64,000 bases of DNA from Pedobacter sp. Hv1 (GTDB lineage Bacteria > Bacteroidota > Bacteroidia > Sphingobacteriales > Sphingobacteriaceae). Of the stretch, positions 52,533 to 62,322 are shown in pieces. Numbering within the stretch: the stretch's first letter is position 1; every line of letters begins with the position of its first letter. The notes beneath the pieces were generated by a model, which saw only the letters and a program-made list of their open reading frames with translations, was not told where the DNA came from and ran no database searches. A program made the translations under genes and the position numbers. The stretch covers positions 558,001 through 622,000 of the forward strand of contig NZ_LLWP01000009.1 of the NCBI RefSeq assembly GCF_001412215.1, in the 5' to 3' direction.

Positions 52533-52540
52533 TAGCTTTG
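52533..52540 (+). promoter_or_regulatory. Candidate -7 box for the coaX unit
   Basis: TAGCTTTG fits TAnnTTTG, 46 bp before coaX. There is no firm -33 box. Confidence 0.3.
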
Positions 52541-52586
52541 TGTCCTAAAGTTTGAAGTCAAGTAGGGTTCAACTCTGATATGGTGA

Positions 52587-53321
52587 ATGCATAATCTTGT
52601 AATAGATATTGGGAATACAAATAGTAAACTAGCAGTTTTCAACCATAAAGAACTGGTACATTACCAGCGATTAAAAGAATTGGATGAGCTCAGCCTGACT
52701 AGCTTAATAGCAAAGTACCAGATACAAAATGCAGCCGTTTCAACTGTGAATAAAGATGTCGGCGAATTAAGCAACTTCTTAAGCACAAGAGTAAAGTATA
52801 TCCCTTTTACAACAAACATAAAGGCTGGAATAAAAAACAATTATGAAACACCAGCCACTTTGGGTTTGGATAGATGGGCAAAAGTAATTGCTGCACATGG
52901 CTTATACCCAGGTGAAAGCTGTTTGATGATTGATGCTGGCACTTGTATTACTTATGATGTACTGACAGCAGATAGCCAATACTTTGGAGGAAGTATTAGC
53001 TTAGGTATAAAAATGCGATTTGAGGCCTTGAATTATTATACAGGCAGATTGCCATTGGTAAATTGGGACAAAGAAGAAGCTATTCCTGAAGGTACAAATA
53101 CCAATAATGCCATCAAAAATGGTGTACTGCAAGGAATAATAAATGAAATAGAAGGGTTTATAACTCTAGAAAATAAAAAGAATAAGGCCCTAAAAGTGAT
53201 TATAACAGGGGGAGATGGAGATTTTTTGAACAAGCAATTAAAAAATAGCATCTTTGCCACCCAAATCAGTTATGATCCATATTTGGTTTTAAAAGGATTA
53301 AATGAAGTTATTACATTATAA
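52587..53321 (+). CDS. coaX: Type III pantothenate kinase CoaX
   Basis: CoaX phosphorylates pantothenate, the first step of coenzyme A synthesis; the type III enzyme needs a monovalent cation and is not inhibited by CoA. The 244-residue protein has the ASKHA phosphate motifs DIGNTNSKLAVF (6-17) and MIDAGTCITYDVL (about 113-125), and TLGLDRWAKVIAAH between them. The full family length is present. It begins a run CoaX, outer-membrane protein, LptC, PPIase that is conserved in Bacteroidota. The next gene starts 1 bp after its stop. Confidence 0.95.
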   Translation: MHNLVIDIGNTNSKLAVFNHKELVHYQRLKELDELSLTSLIAKYQIQNAAVSTVNKDVGELSNFLSTRVKYIPFTTNIKAGIKNNYETPATLGLDRWAKVIAAHGLYPGESCLMIDAGTCITYDVLTADSQYFGGSISLGIKMRFEALNYYTGRLPLVNWDKEEAIPEGTNTNNAIKNGVLQGIINEIEGFITLENKKNKALKVIITGGDGDFLNKQLKNSIFATQISYDPYLVLKGLNEVITL

Positions 53322-53322
53322 T

Positions 53323-54645
53323 ATGTACCAAAAATTAAAATATACGTTTGCAGTATGCTTATTGCTAACCAGTCTAATTGCAAACGCACAAGTTACTATA
53401 CAATCTCCATACTCTAAATTTGGGGTTGGTAACATTAAGGGATCGTTGCTGCCTCAATTCCGTGCTATGGGTGGTATATCTACAGCAGTAGGCCGAAGTA
53501 CTTTCTTTAACAATATCAATGTCCAAAATCCAGCAGCTTATGCAACCATTATCTCCACAACTTTAGATATGGGGATGACTGGTGGTTATACAGAGTTAAA
53601 GAATAGTTCGCTTAAAGAAACTAGCTTTAATGCCAGTTTAAGTCATGTAGCATTGGCATTTCCAATCCGTAGCAAATCAGGTATCACCAAATCAGCTATC
53701 AGTGTAGGTATTTTACCTTATTCGCAATTAGGCTATGATTTTAGAAATTCGGTAAAAATTGGAGCAACTTCAGAAAACCAAAAATCGGTTGATTATAAAT
53801 ATACCGGAGAAGGAGGTTTAACAAAGGCTTATATAGGTTATGGCAGACAGTTTGGAGATCACCTTAGGCTAGGTGTTAACTTTGAATACTTGTTTGGTAA
53901 CTTAATAGAAAATAGATCTACCGAATATCAAAATGATCCAGGCTCATTAGCCTCTCGTATCCAAGATAAAAATAGCATTGGAGGAATTAACTTTTCTTAT
54001 GGAGCACAATATGAGTTCAGGATCGATAACAAAACAAATCTTGTATTAGGTTATTCAGGATCTTCAAATTCGCCACTTAATTCTACAAGAGATAGGTACG
54101 TAACACAATATACGCTTAGCAATGGAAGTGAAAATCCGGCGTTAGACACTTTAGAAAAAGTTGAAGACAATAAGTCTAACCTAAAATTACCATTGATCCA
54201 TAATTTCGGTATCGCTTTGCAGAAAAATGACAAATGGTTAATTGGATTAGATTATAGAATGGGGAAATGGTCTGAGCTTTCTATTGGCAATGTGAACCAA
54301 AATTTACAAGATACTTACGGATTCTCAGTAGGTGGACAATTTGTTCCAGACTATAGCTCAATTAATAACTACTTTAAAAGAGTTGAATATCGTTTAGGCT
54401 TCCAGTACGACAAAACGTATATTCAAATGAACAATCAAGATATCAAACAAATGGCCATTACATTCGGCCTAGGTTTGCCACTTTCAGCTTACGAAAGAGG
54501 TGTGTTCTATAAAATGAATCTTACAGCCGAGTTGGGTAAACGAGGTAATATCAATAATGGATTGTTGCAAGAAAGATATATCAATTTCCATGTAGCCTTT
54601 ACGTTGAATGATGCTAGATGGTTCCAAAGATTTAAATTTGATTAA
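53323..54645 (+). CDS. Outer-membrane beta-barrel protein (hypothetical)
   Basis: I start this at 53323 (MYQKLKYTFAVCLLLTSLIA), since that gives a signal peptide ending ANAQ; an in-frame ATG at 53302 lies inside coaX. The ~440-residue protein has the features of an outer-membrane barrel: alternating strands, many Gly/Tyr/Asn residues, and a final strand ending in WFQRFKFD with a terminal aspartate after an aromatic. I do not recognise a specific family. It is next to coaX and LptC. A role in outer-membrane assembly is inferred from context only. Confidence 0.78.
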   Translation: MYQKLKYTFAVCLLLTSLIANAQVTIQSPYSKFGVGNIKGSLLPQFRAMGGISTAVGRSTFFNNINVQNPAAYATIISTTLDMGMTGGYTELKNSSLKETSFNASLSHVALAFPIRSKSGITKSAISVGILPYSQLGYDFRNSVKIGATSENQKSVDYKYTGEGGLTKAYIGYGRQFGDHLRLGVNFEYLFGNLIENRSTEYQNDPGSLASRIQDKNSIGGINFSYGAQYEFRIDNKTNLVLGYSGSSNSPLNSTRDRYVTQYTLSNGSENPALDTLEKVEDNKSNLKLPLIHNFGIALQKNDKWLIGLDYRMGKWSELSIGNVNQNLQDTYGFSVGGQFVPDYSSINNYFKRVEYRLGFQYDKTYIQMNNQDIKQMAITFGLGLPLSAYERGVFYKMNLTAELGKRGNINNGLLQERYINFHVAFTLNDARWFQRFKFD

Positions 54646-54647
54646 TA

Positions 54648-55226
54648 ATGCATAGGTCGGGTATCAAATCTGGCATCCCATTTCTTCTGGTAGCACTGCT
54701 ATTTGTGGTGGTTTCATGTAATGATGACGACCTTAAAAATGCAAGTGCCATCTCTTCAAAAAAAATTACCTTAACCAAAGACAGGTCTTATGGAGTTGAA
54801 ATGACTTATAGTGATTCTGCAGTTGTTAAAGCGAAGGCTTATGCACCAATTTTAGATAAGGTAATGCCATCAACCGGTGCTGTTTATAGTGAGATGCCCA
54901 AAGGAGTTAAAATTGAATTTTATGATCAATACCTACAAATAACGGGCACCATCACCTCAGACTATGCCATTTATAAAGAAACAGAGCGAATGACCATTTT
55001 CAGGAAAAATGTGGTGGTGGTAAATGATCAGATTACTTTTAGAACTGAAGAGCTGATTTGGGATGAAAATAAAAAAATGTATTTCTCGCCGGCAGGAACA
55101 GTAACTAAAAAAGCTGATGGTAGTGTGCTTAAAGGTACACAGTTTTCTGCGCCGCAAGATTTCAGTACTTATTCTATTACACAAGCCGCAGGCGAAACCT
55201 ATGTTAAGGGAGATTTAACACAATAA
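54648..55226 (+). CDS. lptC: LPS export ABC transporter periplasmic protein LptC
   Basis: LptC bridges the LptB2FG exporter and the periplasmic LptA bridge in LPS transport. The 192-residue protein has a lipoprotein-type signal ending VSC (C24), so it is probably anchored in the membrane by lipid. The beta-jellyroll (about 55-170) has MTYSDSAVVKAKAYAPIL at the start and IFRKNVVVVND / ELIWDENKKMYFSPAG repeats. Length and repeat style match the Bacteroidota LptC family. It starts 2 bp after the outer-membrane protein stop and lies 204 bp before the PPIase. Confidence 0.85.
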   Translation: MHRSGIKSGIPFLLVALLFVVVSCNDDDLKNASAISSKKITLTKDRSYGVEMTYSDSAVVKAKAYAPILDKVMPSTGAVYSEMPKGVKIEFYDQYLQITGTITSDYAIYKETERMTIFRKNVVVVNDQITFRTEELIWDENKKMYFSPAGTVTKKADGSVLKGTQFSAPQDFSTYSITQAAGETYVKGDLTQ

Positions 55227-55430
55227 ACAGAAATCACCTTAAAATACCACTTAATTTTTGAATGAAATTTTAGGGCTTTTGAGCAATTAGAATGCTTATT
55301 TGTTTCACTTTGTAAGTGGTTAAGCTATTGTAAGTTTGGGGACAAAAATCAAATAAAATTTAATATTTTCTAATTAGACGCAAATTTGTATCTTGCGCCC
55401 TCTAAAAAATAAAAAATAATAATAATTAAT

Positions 55431-57527
55431 ATGGGAGTAATGACATTCATGCGTACCAAAATGGGATATTTTCTAGTAGGAGGTATCGCGGTGGTATTAG
55501 CGTTATTTGTTTTAGAACCTTTGCTTCAGCAAGGTTCAGCGATTTGGGGAGCATCTAGAAACGTAGTAGGATCAATTGATGGTCAAGACATCAAGTATGA
55601 AGAGTTCAGTCCTAAAGTAGAACAAAGTATTGCACAGTTTAAACAACAATACGGTGGTAGCATTAATCCACAAATGCAAGCTATGGCTGTAGACCAAGCT
55701 TGGCAAGCAGAAATTGCAAACACAATTTTAACAAAAGAATATAGCCGATTAGGCTTAACCGTTTCTGGCGATGAATTGTTCGATTTATTGCAGGGAAAAA
55801 ATCCTAGTCCACTTATCGTTCAATATTTTGGTAACCCACAAACGGGGCAATTTGATCGTGCAGCTGTAATTAGCTCTTTAAAAGCACAAGCAAAAGATCC
55901 GAAATTGAAACAACAATGGGACTTGTTGCAAGTAGAAGTTGAGAAACAGGCAATGCAACAAAAATATGCAAACCTAATCCGTAACTCTGTATACATTACT
56001 TCTATCGAAGCTAATGACGAGTATAACAACAGAAACAAATTGGCAAACTTTAAGTATGTTGATCTTGGCTTTAGCACTGTGTTAGACAAAGACGTTAAAA
56101 TAACAGATGCAGATTATCAAGCTTATTACGATGCAAACAAAAAACGCTTCGATAATCCAACAGAGACTCGTGGTTTTGAATATGTAACTTTCAGTATTAA
56201 GCCAACGGCTGCAGATTCTAGCGCAGTTAAAGCACAGATTGATCAATTGGCAGCTGATTTTAAAATCACACCAAACGACTCATTGTTTGCTGCTAACAAC
56301 TCTGATGTAAAAGTTCCTTTTGCTTTTATCTCTAAAGGAAAATTAGATCCAGCGGTAGATTCAGTAATCTTTAACTATCCAGTGGGAAGTTTCTACGGAC
56401 CAAAATTCTCTGGTAACTCTTATAAACTAATTAAAGTGGTAGGTTCTAGGGTTTCTCCTGACTCTGTAAGAGCAAGTCACATTTTAATTGATCCATCAAA
56501 AGTGGGTGGCGAAGTAGCCGCATTTAAATTAGCAGACTCATTAAAGTCATTGATACAAAAAGGTGGAAGCATTGCAGATCTAGCTAAAAAATATAGCGTT
56601 GATGGTTCAAAAGAGCAAGGTGGAGACTTAGGAACTTTTGCACGTGGTGCAATGGTACCTGAATTCGAAAATGCATCTTTTGATGGTAAAACTGGCGATG
56701 TGAAAGTTGTTAAATCACAATTTGGCGTTCACGTTATTAAAATTGTAAAACAAGTAGGATCATCTAAAGTGGCTAAATTAGCTTACATCGAGAAAAGTTT
56801 GGCGCCTAGTCAGAAAACTAGAGATGCTGCTTACAAAAAAGCCTCTAGCTTCTTAAGTGAAGTAAAAGGTGATAACTTTAGCACTTTAGCTCAGAAAAAA
56901 GGATATACCGTTGGCTTAGCTGATAAAATTACAGCTACACAAGGTTTTGCTCCAGGATTAGATAATCCTCGTCAGCTAATTAGAGATGCATACCAAGCAG
57001 AAAAAGGTGATGTACTTACTCAAGTTTATACCATGGATAATGGTTTTGTTGTAGCACGTTTAACAGACATTAAACCAAAAGGACAATTGTCTTTAGCTGA
57101 TGTGAAAAAAGAAATCCAACCAATGGTAATGAATGCTGTTAAAGCTAAAATGTTAACTGAGAAAGTAGACAAAGCTTTGCAAGGTGCAGCTAACATTGAT
57201 CAAGTGGCTCAAAAATTAGGTAAAACTGCAACTCCTGCACAAAATGTAGTGTTCTCTAACCCTATCATTCCAGGTTTAGCACAAGAGAACAAAGTAATAG
57301 GTGCAATATTTGGTTCGCAGGTAGGCAAATTATCTAAAGCCATTGAAGGCGATAAAGGTGTATATGCATTTGTTGTGGATGGTTTTACCAACCCAGCGCC
57401 ATTAGACAATGTATTTAAACAAAAAGAAACCATGATTCTTGGTGTGGCACAACGCTCTTTAGGCGCAGCATTCCAAGCACTACAAGATAAAAGTGATATA
57501 AAAGACAATAGGGTGAAATTCTATTAA
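55431..57527 (+). CDS. Periplasmic peptidyl-prolyl isomerase (PpiD/SurA-type)
   Basis: The 698-residue protein has an N-terminal membrane anchor (about 12-32), a SurA-N-like helical chaperone region (about 35-190) and a parvulin (PPIC) domain at about 340-440. The parvulin part shows RASHILIDP, a DGSKEQGGDLGTFARGAM block, and VKSQFGVHVIKI. More helical sequence forms a chaperone cradle to the end. It helps fold outer-membrane and periplasmic proteins. Its place after LptC fits a shared envelope-assembly unit. A strong terminator follows. Confidence 0.9.
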   Translation: MGVMTFMRTKMGYFLVGGIAVVLALFVLEPLLQQGSAIWGASRNVVGSIDGQDIKYEEFSPKVEQSIAQFKQQYGGSINPQMQAMAVDQAWQAEIANTILTKEYSRLGLTVSGDELFDLLQGKNPSPLIVQYFGNPQTGQFDRAAVISSLKAQAKDPKLKQQWDLLQVEVEKQAMQQKYANLIRNSVYITSIEANDEYNNRNKLANFKYVDLGFSTVLDKDVKITDADYQAYYDANKKRFDNPTETRGFEYVTFSIKPTAADSSAVKAQIDQLAADFKITPNDSLFAANNSDVKVPFAFISKGKLDPAVDSVIFNYPVGSFYGPKFSGNSYKLIKVVGSRVSPDSVRASHILIDPSKVGGEVAAFKLADSLKSLIQKGGSIADLAKKYSVDGSKEQGGDLGTFARGAMVPEFENASFDGKTGDVKVVKSQFGVHVIKIVKQVGSSKVAKLAYIEKSLAPSQKTRDAAYKKASSFLSEVKGDNFSTLAQKKGYTVGLADKITATQGFAPGLDNPRQLIRDAYQAEKGDVLTQVYTMDNGFVVARLTDIKPKGQLSLADVKKEIQPMVMNAVKAKMLTEKVDKALQGAANIDQVAQKLGKTATPAQNVVFSNPIIPGLAQENKVIGAIFGSQVGKLSKAIEGDKGVYAFVVDGFTNPAPLDNVFKQKETMILGVAQRSLGAAFQALQDKSDIKDNRVKFY

Positions 57528-57547
57528 TCTTTATTATGTAATTTTGT

Positions 57548-57580
57548 AACCGTCTCGATATACCATCGAGGCGGTTTTTT
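57548..57580 (+). terminator. Rho-independent terminator after the PPIase gene
   Basis: AACCGTCTCGAT pairs with ATCGAGGCGGTT (one G-U pair) around ATACC, then a T run. It starts 20 bp after the stop. Confidence 0.9.
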
Positions 57581-57591
57581 ATTTGATAGCT

Positions 57592-58107
57592 ATGGACATT
57601 CAGGAAAAATTTGTTAATAAAGTTGCTGCAAGTGGTTTAGTTACCTTAAATCTTGAAGAATATTTCCACAAAGGAGAGCGCTTAGTGTATGATATTAAAG
57701 ACAATCTTTTTCATGGATTAATGTTAAAGGAGCAAGATTTTAGAGCATTTATAAAAGAACATAACTGGGAACAGTACCAAGATAAAAATATAGCAATTAC
57801 ATGTAGTACAGATGCTATTGTGCCAACCTGGGCCTATATGTTATTGGCCAATAAAATGAAACCATTTGCTAACGAAATTGTGTTTGGTAGCCTAGAAACA
57901 TTAGAAACGGTATTGTACACTAAAGCCTTTGCAAAAATAGACCTTAATAATTTTGCCGGAGAACGTGTGGTAATTAAAGGCTGTGCAGACCTAGAAGTGC
58001 CAGTTTCTGCCTATGTAGAGATTACTTCCTTACTCACGCCCATTGTTAAAAGTATCATGTATGGCGAGCCATGTTCTACTGTTCCAATTTATAAACGCAA
58101 AGATTAG
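57592..58107 (+). CDS. DUF2480 family protein
   Basis: The DUF2480 protein starts at 57592 (MDIQEKFVNKVAASGLVTLN); an upstream TTG would add three residues. Of 171 residues, the family blocks FHGLMLKEQDFRAFIKEHNW (about 42-61) and CSTDAIVPTWAYMLLANKM are visible. The family is confined to Bacteroidota and has unknown function. No signal peptide is present. It lies 11 bp after a terminator, so it should have its own promoter. Confidence 0.8.
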   Translation: MDIQEKFVNKVAASGLVTLNLEEYFHKGERLVYDIKDNLFHGLMLKEQDFRAFIKEHNWEQYQDKNIAITCSTDAIVPTWAYMLLANKMKPFANEIVFGSLETLETVLYTKAFAKIDLNNFAGERVVIKGCADLEVPVSAYVEITSLLTPIVKSIMYGEPCSTVPIYKRKD

Positions 58108-58140
58108 TAATTTTGGATTGCTTTTTGTTTAAGCAATAAT

Positions 58141-58911
58141 ATGAGAACATGGATTTTAGTACTAACATTAGCAGTAAATGGCTTTGTTGGTTTTGCACAA
58201 GAGTTGCCCTTAAAAAAGGAGCCTGTTTTTAAGGAAGGAGAGGTTTTAAAGTATAAGCTCAAATATGGTTTTCTTACTGCAGCAGAAGCTACCTTAAAGG
58301 TACAGGCAACTGATGTTAAGTTTGACAATAAGCCTGCTTATAGATTAGTTGTGGATGCAGAAACATCTGGAACATTTGATATCTTTTATAAGGTAAGAGA
58401 TCATTACGACTCTTTTATAGATAAAACCGATCTAACCCCTTACTTCTACCAAGAGAATATTAGAGAGGCCAGTTACCGCAGACAAGATAAAGCCAGATTT
58501 TATCAAGATACCAAAAAAGTTGTAGCCAATAGAGGTACTTTTGCTACCCCTACAACCCAAACATTTGACTTGGTTTCGGCCTATTATTTTGCCCGTAGTT
58601 TAGACATCACCGACCTAAAAATTGGAGATAAATTTAAGCTCAACTATTTTTTGGGCGATGAAATTTCACAATTAGAGATCCAGTATATTGGTAAAGAAGT
58701 AATCAAAACCAAGTTGGGAAGTATAAGGTGTTTAAAATTTAGTCCTTCTATTAAGCCTGGACGTATTTTTAAAAAGGATAGCAAGTTGTATCTTTGGATT
58801 ACAGATGATGGCAACAGGGTGCCTGTAAAGGCCGAGGTAGAGATCTTAGTTGGATCTGTGTCGCTTGAAATTAAATCTGCCGAAGGGTTAAAATATCCCA
58901 TAGGTAACTAA
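58141..58911 (+). CDS. DUF3108 secreted protein
   Basis: The 256-residue exported protein has a signal peptide (residues 1-20, GFAQ). The DUF3108 beta domain follows (about 30-250), with VLKYKLKYGFLTAAEATLKV (about 36-55) and a conserved LFFxRxxD-like FDLVSAYYFARSLDI (about 140-155). The function is unknown, and homologues are frequent in proteobacteria and Bacteroidota. It starts 33 bp after DUF2480, and the next gene starts 9 bp after its stop, so DUF2480-DUF3108-DUF3109 may be one operon. Confidence 0.83.
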   Translation: MRTWILVLTLAVNGFVGFAQELPLKKEPVFKEGEVLKYKLKYGFLTAAEATLKVQATDVKFDNKPAYRLVVDAETSGTFDIFYKVRDHYDSFIDKTDLTPYFYQENIREASYRRQDKARFYQDTKKVVANRGTFATPTTQTFDLVSAYYFARSLDITDLKIGDKFKLNYFLGDEISQLEIQYIGKEVIKTKLGSIRCLKFSPSIKPGRIFKKDSKLYLWITDDGNRVPVKAEVEILVGSVSLEIKSAEGLKYPIGN

Positions 58912-58920
58912 ACAAAATAA

Positions 58921-59484
58921 ATGATAGAGGTACAAAATGCCTTAGTGCATGAGGATGTGATAAGCGAAAGCTTTGTGTGTAATTTAAGTAAGTGCAAAGG
59001 TATTTGCTGTGTAGAAGGAGATGCAGGAGCGCCTTTAGATCATGCGGAGACTGTAATTTTAGCGGAAATTTATCCTAAAATTAAACACCTATTGGCACCT
59101 AAGGGCATCAAAGCCATAGAAGAACAAGGCACATCGGTAATTGATATGGATGGCGATCTGACAACGCCATGTGTAGATGGCCATAAAGAGTGTGCCTATG
59201 TAACGTTCGAAAATGGGATTACCAAGTGTGCCATAGAAAAAGCATACGAACAAGGCTTGGTCGATTGGAAAAAACCAATCTCTTGCCATTTGTATCCTAT
59301 TAGAATAACGCAATATCCCGAATTTGATGTGCTTAATTACGACAGGTGGCACATCTGTCATGATGCTTGTACATTTGGAAGAGAACTTAAAGTGCCGGTT
59401 TATCAGTTCTTAAAAGAGCCATTAATTAGAAAATATGGTTTAGAATGGTATACTGAATTAGAAAATAGTGTATCTTCAAAATAA
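58921..59484 (+). CDS. DUF3109 cysteine-rich protein
   Basis: The 187-residue protein has the DUF3109 cysteine pattern: FVCNLSKCKGICCVEGDAGA (about 20-39), then later Cys at DGHKECAYV, TKCAIEKAY, CHLYPIR and ICHDAC. These are family residues likely to bind metal (YkgJ-like Fe/Zn cluster). No signal peptide is present, so it should be cytoplasmic. The function is unknown. It lies 9 bp downstream of DUF3108. Confidence 0.85.
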   Translation: MIEVQNALVHEDVISESFVCNLSKCKGICCVEGDAGAPLDHAETVILAEIYPKIKHLLAPKGIKAIEEQGTSVIDMDGDLTTPCVDGHKECAYVTFENGITKCAIEKAYEQGLVDWKKPISCHLYPIRITQYPEFDVLNYDRWHICHDACTFGRELKVPVYQFLKEPLIRKYGLEWYTELENSVSSK

Positions 59485-59529
59485 AGATCTTAAATAAGAT
59501 TTATTACAATTAATGTCTCAAATCTCTCT

Positions 59530-60393
59530 ATGAAAGGTATAATCTTAGCTGGTGGTAGCGGAACCCGTTTACATCCATTAACGTTGGCATGTAGTAAACA
59601 AATGATGCCTGTTTACGATAAACCAATGATTTATTATCCATTGTCTACTTTAATGTTGGCAGGGATCAAAGAAATATTGATCATTTCAACCCCACATGAT
59701 CTACCTAACTTCGAAAAATTGTTGGGAGATGGATCAAACCTTGGCTGTAAATTTTCTTATGCTGTACAAGCTGAACCGAATGGTTTGGCGCAAGCTTTTG
59801 TAATAGGTGCTGATTTTATAGGCCAGGATAAAGTTGCATTGGTATTGGGCGATAATATTTTTCATGGTGATGGTATGGCCAGACTCTTACAAGCAAGTGC
59901 AGATCCAGATGGAGGGGTAGTTTTTGCCTATCAGGTATCTGACCCTGAGCGTTATGGCGTAGTTGAATTTGATGAACATAAAAATGCAATCTCTATTGAA
60001 GAAAAACCTAAAGTTCCAAAATCAGATTATGCAGTTCCAGGGCTATATTTTTATGATAACAGTGTAGTAGAAATTGCGAAGAATATTAAACCTTCGGCTC
60101 GTGGCGAGTATGAGATTACCGATGTGAATAAAGAATACCTAAGTAAGGGCAAACTTAAAGTAGGCGTACTCAGTAGAGGCACAGCTTGGCTTGATACAGG
60201 AACATTTGCATCTTTAATGCAGGCAGGTCAGTTTGTGCAAATTATAGAAGAACGTCAAGGCTTAAAAATAGGTTGTATAGAAGAAATTGCTTACCGTATG
60301 GGCTTTATCAATACAGACCAACTGGTAGAAATTGCTACCCCATTGCTTAAAAGTGGTTACGGCGAATACCTATTGAAAATTATCAAACACTAA
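59530..60393 (+). CDS. rfbA: Glucose-1-phosphate thymidylyltransferase
   Basis: RfbA makes dTDP-glucose, the precursor of dTDP-L-rhamnose and related sugars for LPS and capsule. The 287-residue product has full length. It shows the nucleotide motif [11 protein letters not shown] (8-18), the lysine in [28 protein letters not shown] (about 109-116), EEKPKVPKS (about 158-166) and TAWLDTGT (about 217-224). rfbB, rfbC and rfbD are not in the window, so either they lie elsewhere or the product feeds another pathway. A terminator follows. Confidence 0.95.
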   Translation: MKGIILAGGSGTRLHPLTLACSKQMMPVYDKPMIYYPLSTLMLAGIKEILIISTPHDLPNFEKLLGDGSNLGCKFSYAVQAEPNGLAQAFVIGADFIGQDKVALVLGDNIFHGDGMARLLQASADPDGGVVFAYQVSDPERYGVVEFDEHKNAISIEEKPKVPKSDYAVPGLYFYDNSVVEIAKNIKPSARGEYEITDVNKEYLSKGKLKVGVLSRGTAWLDTGTFASLMQAGQFVQIIEERQGLKIGCIEEIAYRMGFINTDQLVEIATPLLKSGYGEYLLKIIKH

Positions 60394-60472
60394 CGAGTAT
60401 ATTTTGTGTTTTAACGGAATGTATTAAGCAGGTTAAAACATGTTATTTGTGTAGAATTTTAAACCTATATTT

Positions 60473-60503
60473 TCCCCATTTTCTACAAAGTGGGGATTTT
60501 TTT
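60473..60503 (+). terminator. Rho-independent terminator after rfbA
   Basis: TCCCCATTTT pairs with AAAGTGGGGA (one G-U pair) across loop CTAC, then seven T residues. It lies 80 bp after the rfbA stop. Between it and the small ORF at 60819 (about 315 bp) I see only AT-rich sequence. Confidence 0.88.
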
Positions 60504-60818
60504 ACCCATATTTTTTGTGTATTCTGCGTTATTTTAAAGGAAAAATTCTTAATTATAGGTTAAATTCAAATTAATTTTTATGACTAAAGTGCTAGTTTTC
60601 AAAAGGGTATGTGTTAACCTTAACGTTTAAAAAGTTCCTATTTATAGTCATAATCAATTGTTTATAACACAAACACCCTAAATCGGAATGACTTAAAAGT
60701 TTTGCTCATCCGTTTTAAGCTTTCAAAAACAGATGGACTAAATGGTAATGGATCAATTCATTTTAAAAATGGATTCGATTTTGTCTTGGTAAAGGTAATC
60801 ACCCTTAAACCAACCCTT

Positions 60819-60974
60819 ATGTATACGACCTGTAAATGCAGCAACTGCGAGCGCAGCCTTTATTACGAAGTACCAAGTAATTTCATTTTTAAACTGGTTT
60901 CACTAAAAATATTCTGGTGTTCCAAATGCGACACCAAGAGCTATTTTTGGGGTTGGAATCACGTTAGTGCCTAA
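60819..60974 (+). CDS. Small CxxC/CxxC protein A (zinc-ribbon-like)
   Basis: The start at 60819 gives a 51-residue protein. It has CSNC (7-10), then YYEVPSNFIFK, then WCSKC (33-37), so two CxxC pairs 23 residues apart. The spacing and the hydrophobic or basic middle suggest a minimal zinc ribbon. A paralogue with the same plan lies at 62574-62738. A longer frame from 60702 exists, but the added 39 residues show no sign of being real. It lies in the 785-bp gap between rfbA and gmd; 60975-61178 shows nothing further. Confidence 0.65.
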   Translation: MYTTCKCSNCERSLYYEVPSNFIFKLVSLKIFWCSKCDTKSYFWGWNHVSA

Positions 60975-61178
60975 CCTTAATTAAGCAGCTCGTTTTTAAT
61001 TTCATTAAATAGAGATAAGCTTTAAATGAGTTGAGTATATTCTTTTTAAAGAAATTTTATTGTCTGATAGTTATAGTAAAGGCGCACAGTTTTTTTGTCT
61101 TTTGAAATTAATTTTAAATGAGCATGAGCAAATATTATTGTTTATGTTTGTTTTCTTTAATCAAAAAAGTTCAAATTA

Positions 61179-62315
61179 ATGAAAGTTGCCTTAATCACTG
61201 GAGTTACGGGTCAAGATGGAGCGTACCTAGCAGAGTTCTTGTTAAAAAAAGGATATTTTGTACATGGGATCAAACGTAGATCATCTTTGTTCAATACCGA
61301 TCGGATTGATCATTTGTATCAGGATCAACATGAGCAAAATGTGCATTTCAAGTTGCATTATGGAGATTTAACCGATTCTACCAATTTAATTCGGATTATT
61401 CAGGAAACCCAACCCGACGAAATTTATAATTTGGCCGCAATGAGCCATGTACAGGTAAGTTTTGAAATGCCAGAATATACAGCTAATGCTGATGGGATAG
61501 GAACTTTACGTTTATTAGAGGCAGTAAGAATTTTAGGTCTGGTAAAAAAGACCAAAGTTTACCAAGCTTCTACTTCTGAACTTTATGGTTTGGTGCAAGC
61601 TGTACCACAGAGTGAAACTACGCCTTTCTATCCACGTTCGCCTTATGCAGTGGCTAAGATTTATGGTTACTGGATTACGGTCAATTACCGCGAAGCCTAT
61701 GGAATGTTTGCTTGTAATGGAATATTGTTCAATCACGAAAGTCCATTAAGAGGAGAAACCTTTGTTACACGTAAAATTACAAGAGCTGCCGCTAAAATAG
61801 CACTGGGCTTGCAAAGCTGTTTGTACTTAGGTAATCTTTCTGCTCAAAGAGATTGGGGGCATGCCAAAGATTACATTGAAGCAATGTGGTTGATTTTGCA
61901 ACAAGAGAAAGCCGAAGATTTTGTAATTGCTACAGGAATTACAACAACAGTAAGAGATTTTGTACGAATGGCATTTAGCGAGGTAGGTATTGAAATAGAG
62001 TTCTCTGGTAAAGATGAAAATGAAATTGGAGTAATTATAGACGTTGATCAAGAAAAAGCAACAAGCTTAGGTATAAAGGCAGAAGACCTACATCTGGGAA
62101 CAACAGTAGTTAGAGTAGATGCTAAATATTTCAGACCTACAGAAGTTGACCTACTTTTGGGAGATCCAACAAAATCAAAAACGCAACTAGGTTGGGAACC
62201 TAAATACGATTTGCCTGCCTTGGTTAAAGATATGATGCAATCTGACCTACATTTAATGAAGAAAGATGAATATTTAAAAGAGGGAGATTTTAAAACATTA
62301 AACTATTTCGAATAA
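61179..62315 (+). CDS. gmd: GDP-mannose 4,6-dehydratase
   Basis: Gmd converts GDP-D-mannose to GDP-4-keto-6-deoxymannose, on the way to GDP-L-fucose or other 6-deoxyhexoses. The 378-residue short-chain dehydrogenase has the NADP loop [14 protein letters not shown] (7-20). The YxxxK site lies in [13 protein letters not shown] (about 152-164), and [18 protein letters not shown] (about 182-199) is the family signature. The partner fcl, which usually follows, is not next to it. Two small CxxC genes flank it. It is probably part of a capsule or LPS locus that continues to the right. Confidence 0.95.
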   Translation: MKVALITGVTGQDGAYLAEFLLKKGYFVHGIKRRSSLFNTDRIDHLYQDQHEQNVHFKLHYGDLTDSTNLIRIIQETQPDEIYNLAAMSHVQVSFEMPEYTANADGIGTLRLLEAVRILGLVKKTKVYQASTSELYGLVQAVPQSETTPFYPRSPYAVAKIYGYWITVNYREAYGMFACNGILFNHESPLRGETFVTRKITRAAAKIALGLQSCLYLGNLSAQRDWGHAKDYIEAMWLILQQEKAEDFVIATGITTTVRDFVRMAFSEVGIEIEFSGKDENEIGVIIDVDQEKATSLGIKAEDLHLGTTVVRVDAKYFRPTEVDLLLGDPTKSKTQLGWEPKYDLPALVKDMMQSDLHLMKKDEYLKEGDFKTLNYFE

Positions 62316-62322
62316 TAAAAAA

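Noticed and set aside
60702-60818. 39-residue N-terminal extension of small protein A
   Set aside because: No similarity to paralogue B, which starts right at the CxxC region, so the ATG at 60819 is preferred.
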